This document shows, in pieces, positions 59,332-64,000 of a DNA stretch of 64,000 nucleotides (position 1 is the first letter of the stretch; the number at the start of each line of letters is the position of its first letter). Below the pieces are notes generated by a model that did not search any database, had not been told where the DNA came from, and saw only the letters and a program-made list of their open reading frames with translations. Both the position numbers and the translations under genes were made by a program. This DNA is from a virus: IMG/VR virus record IMGVR_UViG_3300046780_000888, positions 1-64,000 of that record. The stretch is one strand, 5' to 3'.

Positions 59332-59946
59332 ATGTCCGACGACCTTCCGAAGGAAGGTGCCTCCACCATAGGCGCTAGCCCCCTCACGATCATCGTGAAG
59401 GGCGGCACGACCTCGAGCGCCCTCGATAAGACGCGAGCCCAGCAGACGGCGCGGGCCGAGGCTGGGCGCGAGCATCAGGAGAAGCAGGAGCGGGCGGCAA
59501 AGTTCGGGGCAGGGATGACGCCCGGGGGGTTCGTCCATTCGAGTCTCACGTCGATGCGCATGATGGACAACGGCTCCCCGCGAGTCGTCTTCTTCTACCT
59601 GAACAAGGACAAGACGGTTCGTCAGGAATGCGTCGGTGAAATCGTGATGCTGCCGGACGGCGACGAGGTCGTGACCCTCGTGTGCCCCCGGTGTCTCGAG
59701 AGTGGGGAGGTCCACGGTTCGGCGCAAGTGATGATCAAAAAGTCGCACCGGAAGTTCTATCTCGACACGCGGACGCCGGCGCAGGGCGGCAAGGCGGGGA
59801 CGCTGGTGCAGCTGGTCGATCCGGACCGGAAGCCGTTTCACGTGCGGGTCTGCGGCACGGTCTTCGTGGACGACATCATCCGGTGCTCGAACGTCGGGTG
59901 CCAATGGGCGGTGCGGATCTCGGACAGCAAGGTGGAGGAGGCCTGA
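59332..59946 (+). CDS. Zinc-ribbon protein from a repressed promoter
   Basis: 204 residues, leaderless ATG. Disordered charged N-terminus with a helix (TRAQQTARAEAGREHQEKQE), then TLVCPRCLESGEVHGSAQ and DDIIRCSNVGCQWAVRI, a C-x2-C...C-x4-C zinc ribbon in a beta-rich domain. Its operator suggests coordinated control with the early promoters, despite its late position. Confidence 0.6.
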   Translation: MSDDLPKEGASTIGASPLTIIVKGGTTSSALDKTRAQQTARAEAGREHQEKQERAAKFGAGMTPGGFVHSSLTSMRMMDNGSPRVVFFYLNKDKTVRQECVGEIVMLPDGDEVVTLVCPRCLESGEVHGSAQVMIKKSHRKFYLDTRTPAQGGKAGTLVQLVDPDRKPFHVRVCGTVFVDDIIRCSNVGCQWAVRISDSKVEEA

Positions 59947-59958
59947 GGGCACAACGCG

Positions 59959-60162
59959 ATGGCTATGAAGCAACAGGGGACGTGGTGGTCCGCCGAACGG
60001 TTGAAGGATCGCGCTGCGGTCGATGCGCTGCGGGCGGTCCTTGGGCTGGATCCTCTCTACAATCAGAAGAGACCGCGGCAGTACACGTGGCTGAACGATG
60101 TCCGGGACGCCTATTACGATTCCGGAGTGGTGAAGAGACTGGGTCTGCCAAGAGCAGGGTAA
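59959..60162 (+). CDS. Small hypothetical protein
   Basis: 67 residues, helical and basic (ERLKDRAAVDALRAVLGLDP). Located between the zinc-ribbon gene and groES. Function unknown. Confidence 0.5.
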   Translation: MAMKQQGTWWSAERLKDRAAVDALRAVLGLDPLYNQKRPRQYTWLNDVRDAYYDSGVVKRLGLPRAG

Positions 60163-60180
60163 GCGAAAGGTGAAGCGCGA

Positions 60181-60474
60181 ATGAAAATCCGTCCACTAGG
60201 TAACCGCGTAGTTGTCCAACGGGACCCGCCCTCCGAGAAACTCGGAAGCATCATCATTCCCGAGGTCGCCCGGGAGAAGCTCACGCGGGGGACAGTGCTG
60301 TCTGCCGGGCGCGGGAAGATGATGGACACGGGCCGCTTCATCGAGACGACGGTGAAGGAAGGAGACCGGGTCGTCTTCGGGAAGTACTCCGGCTTCGAGA
60401 TCGAGCATCACGGAGCGCCGGAATGCATCTGCATGACGGAAGACGACATCGTCGGGATACTCGAGGACGAGTGA
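60181..60474 (+). CDS. groES: GroES-type co-chaperonin
   Basis: 97 residues, the normal GroES length. MKIRPLGNRVVVQRDP, then LGSIIIPEVAREKLTRGTVL (mobile loop region), VKEGDRVVFGKYSGFEI and DDIVGILEDE cover the whole fold. Phage co-chaperonins (T4 gp31 precedent) adapt host GroEL to fold a coat protein. No GroEL is present in the window. Confidence 0.92.
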   Translation: MKIRPLGNRVVVQRDPPSEKLGSIIIPEVAREKLTRGTVLSAGRGKMMDTGRFIETTVKEGDRVVFGKYSGFEIEHHGAPECICMTEDDIVGILEDE

Positions 60475-60482
60475 GCTGAGAC

Positions 60483-60788
60483 GTGCAGCAATCGTCGACC
60501 GTGGCTACGAGGCTCAGGAGTGTTCTTGGATGCTGCTTCCTGAGCGCGTGCAACTCCGGCCCAACCGTTGAGAACGGTGGCTGCCACGATGCACTGTTCA
60601 ACCTAGGGCGTTGGGAGTCCGTTATGTGTCCCAATGCTCAGCAGAAAATGACGGTCGGAGCTTGGGTAGTGGTCAATGACGGTTGGGGGCGTGCAGATCG
60701 TCGCGACATAACCTGCCGGTGCGAACGAGAGACGCTGGTCGCAGCCCCTGACGCTGGCGCGGCTCCAGGAAGTGGGGCCTCGAAGTGA
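60483..60788 (+). CDS. Putative lipoprotein
   Basis: 101 residues, GTG start. RSVLGCCFLSACNSGPTV contains a lipobox (LSAC), so lipidation at that Cys is expected. The mature part has paired Cys (GGCHDALFNL; VMCPNAQQ; CRCERET). Possibly a host-envelope exclusion lipoprotein or a Rz1-like factor. GTGA overlap with the glycosyltransferase. Confidence 0.55.
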   Translation: MQQSSTVATRLRSVLGCCFLSACNSGPTVENGGCHDALFNLGRWESVMCPNAQQKMTVGAWVVVNDGWGRADRRDITCRCERETLVAAPDAGAAPGSGASK

Positions 60789-62137
60789 CCGATCTGGCTG
60801 AGCGCCTCGCGCCATTCTCTGCCACAACCTCTGCTCTCGAGGGCGACGGAGGGGATCTGCCGCCCTCTGACCAAGAGATCATGGAGCGCCCCATCGTTGC
60901 CCCAGGCAGCGACGCGCTCTTGCCGTACGCGATCGAGTATCAGGCGCCATGGGACCAGCTCGAGGACGGCCTTGCCCGGCACTCGCGCTCGCAGGTACGG
61001 GCACTGTCGCGAGCAGGGCTTCCGGTCGTTCTCCGGCGCCTCAGTCGCCCGAAGTTCATGCTGGAAGACGAGGTCGACACGCGAGTACGGGCGAGCGTCG
61101 GGTATCTACGGGACACGTCTGCCGCCTCGATCCCGATCGCGATTCGGCAGCTTGTCATCCACAATGCGACCTTCCTCGAGAACACCGTGGCCCCCGCGGG
61201 GGCCCGCATGGCTGGGTTCGAGAACGAGCTCAACGTCTACCGCTCGACGATCGTGTACACACCCTGGGAGCGCACGACCGTGGCCCCCGCCATCGTCGAA
61301 GTCTTGAACCGATGCGCCGAGACATGGGTGCACGGCGAGTGGGTGGTCGACATCTTCAGGACCGCTGGGGTCGAGCGCGTTTACGCGATCCCGGTGGCCT
61401 ACGATCCGGACACGAGCCCGGCGTCCCACATCTCCGCTCCGCGGGGCTCTGAGTCGGTTCCCGATGGGCAGCGCTTCTATGCCATCGGCAAGTGGGAGCC
61501 ACGAAAGAATTACACCGCTCTGCTCGGGGCCTTTCTGCTCGAGTTCTCCTTGAAGGACAAGGCCTCGCTCTTTCTGAAGACCCACGAATGGGGGACATGG
61601 GCGGGCTACCCCTCGATCTCCGAAGCGCTCGATAAGTGGCTTTCGGACCCGGCCGTGCAAGCCAACGGCTGGACGCGTGCCAACTACAGGAAGCGCCTCC
61701 GGATCGTTGCGAAGAAGCTTCCAGAAGAAGAGATCACGAAGATTCATCGAGAGAACAACATCTACGTGTCCTGTTCGCACGCCGAAGGCTGGGACCTTCC
61801 TGCGTTCGAGGCGCGATGCGCCGGGAACCGGCTCGTCTATACGGGCTGGGGAGGCCCAACGGCGTTTTGTAGTCCGAACGATGTTCCGCTCTGGGCATTC
61901 CTTGAGCCAGTGCATCCTGGGTACGGGTGGGAAGCGGGCGCCGAATGGGCGTCCTGCCCCGTCGTGCTTCTTCGCGATGCGCTCCGCGCCGCACGACCAC
62001 CGGCGCGCCGCGTCCACCCGCCGGACTTCTATCAACGGTTTGGGCTCGCACCGGTCGGCGCAATGATGGCGGCGCGACTCAAGGAGCGATTTCCTGAGGC
62101 CATTCGCAAGCTCGTTTTGGCGGGGAACTTCGGATGA
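60785..62137 (+). CDS. Glycosyltransferase family 4-like
   Basis: 450 residues. YAIGKWEPRKNYTALLGAF is the start of the GT-B C-terminal domain; NIYVSCSHAEGWDLPAFEAR carries the E-x7-E nucleotide-sugar motif; ENELNVYRSTIVYTPWERTT belongs to the acceptor domain. Probably transfers a sugar to a particle protein or host glycan. First of at least three sugar genes reaching the window end. Confidence 0.8.
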   Translation: MTDLAERLAPFSATTSALEGDGGDLPPSDQEIMERPIVAPGSDALLPYAIEYQAPWDQLEDGLARHSRSQVRALSRAGLPVVLRRLSRPKFMLEDEVDTRVRASVGYLRDTSAASIPIAIRQLVIHNATFLENTVAPAGARMAGFENELNVYRSTIVYTPWERTTVAPAIVEVLNRCAETWVHGEWVVDIFRTAGVERVYAIPVAYDPDTSPASHISAPRGSESVPDGQRFYAIGKWEPRKNYTALLGAFLLEFSLKDKASLFLKTHEWGTWAGYPSISEALDKWLSDPAVQANGWTRANYRKRLRIVAKKLPEEEITKIHRENNIYVSCSHAEGWDLPAFEARCAGNRLVYTGWGGPTAFCSPNDVPLWAFLEPVHPGYGWEAGAEWASCPVVLLRDALRAARPPARRVHPPDFYQRFGLAPVGAMMAARLKERFPEAIRKLVLAGNFG

Positions 62138-62328
62138 AATTCGAGCTGCTCGTTCTTGGCATCGCAGGCTGTTGTATGCTTTTGATAATCGGAATGGCGG
62201 AAGCTTGCCAATCCGGTATCCACCGGGGGCGCTGTCTCGAGATCTGTGCGCCTGAGCCCCTCGAGACGACAACGACCAGCGGGTGCGTCTGCAGGAATGC
62301 GGTGAGGCCATTGAAGGGGGTACCGTGA
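62134..62328 (+). CDS. Small exported Cys-rich protein
   Basis: 64 residues, ATGA start. Hydrophobic N-terminus (FELLVLGIAGCCMLLIIGMA) then CQSGIHRGRCLEICAPEPL and CVC, five Cys in the tail. Secreted or membrane-anchored; function unknown. Confidence 0.5.
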   Translation: MKFELLVLGIAGCCMLLIIGMAEACQSGIHRGRCLEICAPEPLETTTTSGCVCRNAVRPLKGVP

Positions 62329-62828
62329 GATATTTTTTCGACACGGAGTTTATCGAGGACGGGAAAACCATCGACCTCATTTCGATTGGCATCGTGTGCG
62401 AGGACGATCGGGAGCTGTACTGCTGTAACGCAGAGGCGAAGCTTCATCTGGCGTCGGACTGGGTGATCCAGAATGTCCTGCCGAGTCTCCCTCCAAAGGA
62501 GTCCCCCACGTGGATGCCACGGGGCGAAATTGCTGACCTGGTGAAGGGATTCGTTCGGCAGTCCCTCATCAGCCCGACCCCTAAGATCGAATTCTGGGCG
62601 TACTACGCAGACTACGACTGGGTGGCGCTCTGTCAGCTCTTCGGAAGGATGATAGATCTACCGAAGCAATTTCCGAAGTACTGCATGGATTTGAAGCAGC
62701 TCTCGGTCATGCGGGGCAGTCCTACGCATCCGAAGCAGACCAGCGGGGAGCACAACGCGCTCGCGGATGCTCGATGGAACCGAGCCTTGTTCGAGTTCCT
62801 CGGCAGAGCGGACTGGGAACGGCGATGA
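62325..62828 (+). CDS. DEDDh 3'-5' exonuclease-like
   Basis: 167 residues, GTG start. YFFDTEFIEDGKTIDLISIG gives D6 and E8 of motif I, EFWAYYADYDWVALCQLFG motif II and EHNALADARWNRAL the H-x4-D motif III. Length and layout match the short DEDDh nuclease group, which includes ExoX-like and mycobacterial Rv2179c-type RNases. Could degrade host RNA/DNA or process ends. Confidence 0.75.
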   Translation: MRYFFDTEFIEDGKTIDLISIGIVCEDDRELYCCNAEAKLHLASDWVIQNVLPSLPPKESPTWMPRGEIADLVKGFVRQSLISPTPKIEFWAYYADYDWVALCQLFGRMIDLPKQFPKYCMDLKQLSVMRGSPTHPKQTSGEHNALADARWNRALFEFLGRADWERR

Positions 62829-63082
62829 CGCACTGGAAGCTCTACTACCTGCTTGGCGCCGCCCTGTGGCTCGTTCTGAATCTGCGGAAGGTAGCGTCAT
62901 TCGTTACCGATGGCGCGCTGACATTTACGCCGCCGCCGACCGGGCTCCGCCTCGTCGCGATCGCAATCGCGATGTTCTGGAGCTACGTCTGTGGCGCAGC
63001 CCTATGGCCAGGAAGCCTGGTGGTCTGGGCACTGGTAACGCTTCTGCAGCGAACAGCAGGCCCGGACGACGAGGAGTTCTGA
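62825..63082 (+). CDS. Two-span membrane protein
   Basis: 85 residues. Helices KLYYLLGAALWLVLNLRK and LRLVAIAIAMFWSYVCGAAL with a further hydrophobic segment near the end. Acidic tail (GPDDEEF). ATGA and TGATG overlaps. Function unknown; holin-like by size. Confidence 0.5.
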   Translation: MTHWKLYYLLGAALWLVLNLRKVASFVTDGALTFTPPPTGLRLVAIAIAMFWSYVCGAALWPGSLVVWALVTLLQRTAGPDDEEF

Positions 63083-63300
63083 TGAATAAGAACCTTCTGA
63101 TCACGGGTGCGTTCGCGGCGGCGATGGCGGCGGGCGGTTACCCGCCGCTCACAATTCGCCGAGCGGCGACGTGGTATCCGCCGGAGCCCTCACCAGCACA
63201 GAACGCTGCGAGGCGACAGGCCGCCGAAGAGAAGCGCAAACGGAAGGCCGCGAAGCTCGAGGCAGCGGCGATGCGTGGCGGGATCCGGAGGGCCCCGTGA
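63082..63300 (+). CDS. Small protein with signal-like N-terminus
   Basis: 72 residues. NKNLLITGAFAAAMAAGG then a Pro-rich part and a strongly basic helix (RRQAAEEKRKRKAAKLEAAA). Possibly membrane-anchored with a nucleic-acid- or lipid-binding tail. Confidence 0.45.
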   Translation: MNKNLLITGAFAAAMAAGGYPPLTIRRAATWYPPEPSPAQNAARRQAAEEKRKRKAAKLEAAAMRGGIRRAP

Positions 63301-63524
63301 CGGCGACGCTCGAAGAAAAAGAGAACGAGACCGCCGAAGAGACGATCTCGAGGTGGCTCGATACTGAGTACGTCTTTGCAGAAGACAGGATGGAGATCCT
63401 TTTGGCATGCGTGGTTATGGAGCTCATCGGATTGTCCGATGCCGAGCGGGGGCAGATGTGGGTCGCGCTATCGGCGGTGGTCGAAAAGTACCAGACAGTC
63501 GAGAGCCGTGAGGACGCCAACTGA
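63297..63524 (+). CDS. Small acidic helical protein
   Basis: 75 residues, GTG start. ETAEETISRWLDTEYVFAED and MEILLACVVMELIGLSDAER are helical. Function unknown; couples to the next glycosyltransferase gene by overlap. Confidence 0.5.
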   Translation: MTATLEEKENETAEETISRWLDTEYVFAEDRMEILLACVVMELIGLSDAERGQMWVALSAVVEKYQTVESREDAN

Positions 63525-64000
63525 TGGCGCCGCGCGTCCGGCTCTACGGGACCGGGAACGGAGAGGGTTCGTTCGTGCAGGTGACACGCGGCATGCGACG
63601 GGCACTCGAGGCGGCCGGCGAACTCGCGGGGTTTTGTGCGCTGGACGACGACGAGCAGACGGCGGGGGCGAGCGCAGCCGTCTCGCTCAACATCGGCAAC
63701 CCCAACCAGCTCCTCCGAGCGCATCGGGACGGAGAGCACAGGTCCCATTGGTTACTCCTTGCCCCAAACGGAGAAACGCTGCCGTTCGGGTTCATGGACG
63801 GTCTTCTGAAGCCGTCGAAGGTACTGCCGAGAGGGATGCTCACCGGGGGCCTCTTAGCGCCGAGTGCATGGGCCGCGTCCGTGCTCCGCCGCTACGTCCC
63901 AGCGACGCTGCCGGTCGTGGTGGCCCCGCACGGGGTGACGCCCGAGGTACACGTCCTCGACGTTGCGCTCCGTACGCAGGCGACGCTCGAGTATCGAGGC
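63524..64000 (+). CDS. Glycosyltransferase, N-terminal part (runs off window)
   Basis: 159 codons are present and the frame stays open to the last base. LYGTGNGEGSFVQVTRGMRR is the N-terminal Rossmann start of GT-B enzymes (G-x2-GEGSF acceptor loop) and GGLLAPSAWAASVLRRYVP then VAPHGV is the hinge seen before the donor domain. Likely GT4. Confidence 0.7.
   Translation, partial: MAPRVRLYGTGNGEGSFVQVTRGMRRALEAAGELAGFCALDDDEQTAGASAAVSLNIGNPNQLLRAHRDGEHRSHWLLLAPNGETLPFGFMDGLLKPSKVLPRGMLTGGLLAPSAWAASVLRRYVPATLPVVVAPHGVTPEVHVLDVALRTQATLEYRG

Overview
This window is a segment of a GC-rich bacteriophage or phage-like mobile element. The basis is a tyrosine integrase, a primosome cassette (winged-helix initiator, DnaC-like loader, DnaB helicase), a RuvC-type resolvase, phage nucleotide-metabolism genes (ThyX, MazG-like, DUF1599-like, Nudix), an endolysin candidate, receptor-binding-type fibres and dense packing with 4-base ATGA/GTGA overlaps. 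The host cannot be named from the sequence. High GC and -10 boxes of TANNNT type placed 5-10 bases before start codons point to a host lineage that uses leaderless transcripts. No terminase, portal, tail tube, tape measure or HK97-type capsid protein is recognisable, which is unusual for 64 kb of phage DNA.

Layout: (1) 1-1080, end of a glycosyltransferase/methyltransferase fusion. (2) 1081-16362, leftward strand: collagen-like fibre, endolysin candidate, MT-A70 methylase, then about 30 small accessory genes, HicAB plus a ribbon-helix-helix protein, a block of small genes joined by repeated start-associated sequences, and the integrase. (3) 16363-16552, divergent control region with a large hairpin and an operator. 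(4) 16553-30018, rightward early operon for replication and nucleotide metabolism. (5) 30070-33884, three-gene operon with two acidic proteins and a long coiled-coil protein. (6) 34073-59298, about 40 genes, of which about two dozen encode small proteins ending in one hydrophobic helix plus a basic tail. This block also holds LysM and peptidoglycan-binding-like domains, a Cys-rich pair, an 847-residue polybasic membrane protein, three hairpin-bordered candidate coat proteins, a J-domain protein and a beta-helix spike. (7) 59332-64000, GroES, lipoprotein, glycosyltransferases and a DEDDh exonuclease.

Working model (inference): region 6 encodes a virion or particle built around a lipid membrane. 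Tail-anchored proteins would stud that membrane with basic tails facing packaged DNA. The polybasic protein would condense the DNA and tie it to the membrane. The three proteins at 47.5-50.4 kb would form the coat, and the three proteins sharing one N-terminal domain would be spikes. No packaging ATPase is visible here, so the model needs the flanking sequence. The leftward early block carries a start-associated repeat at its gene junctions, comparable in idea to the SAS elements of mycobacteriophages and next to an integrase, which may explain how accessory genes are exchanged.
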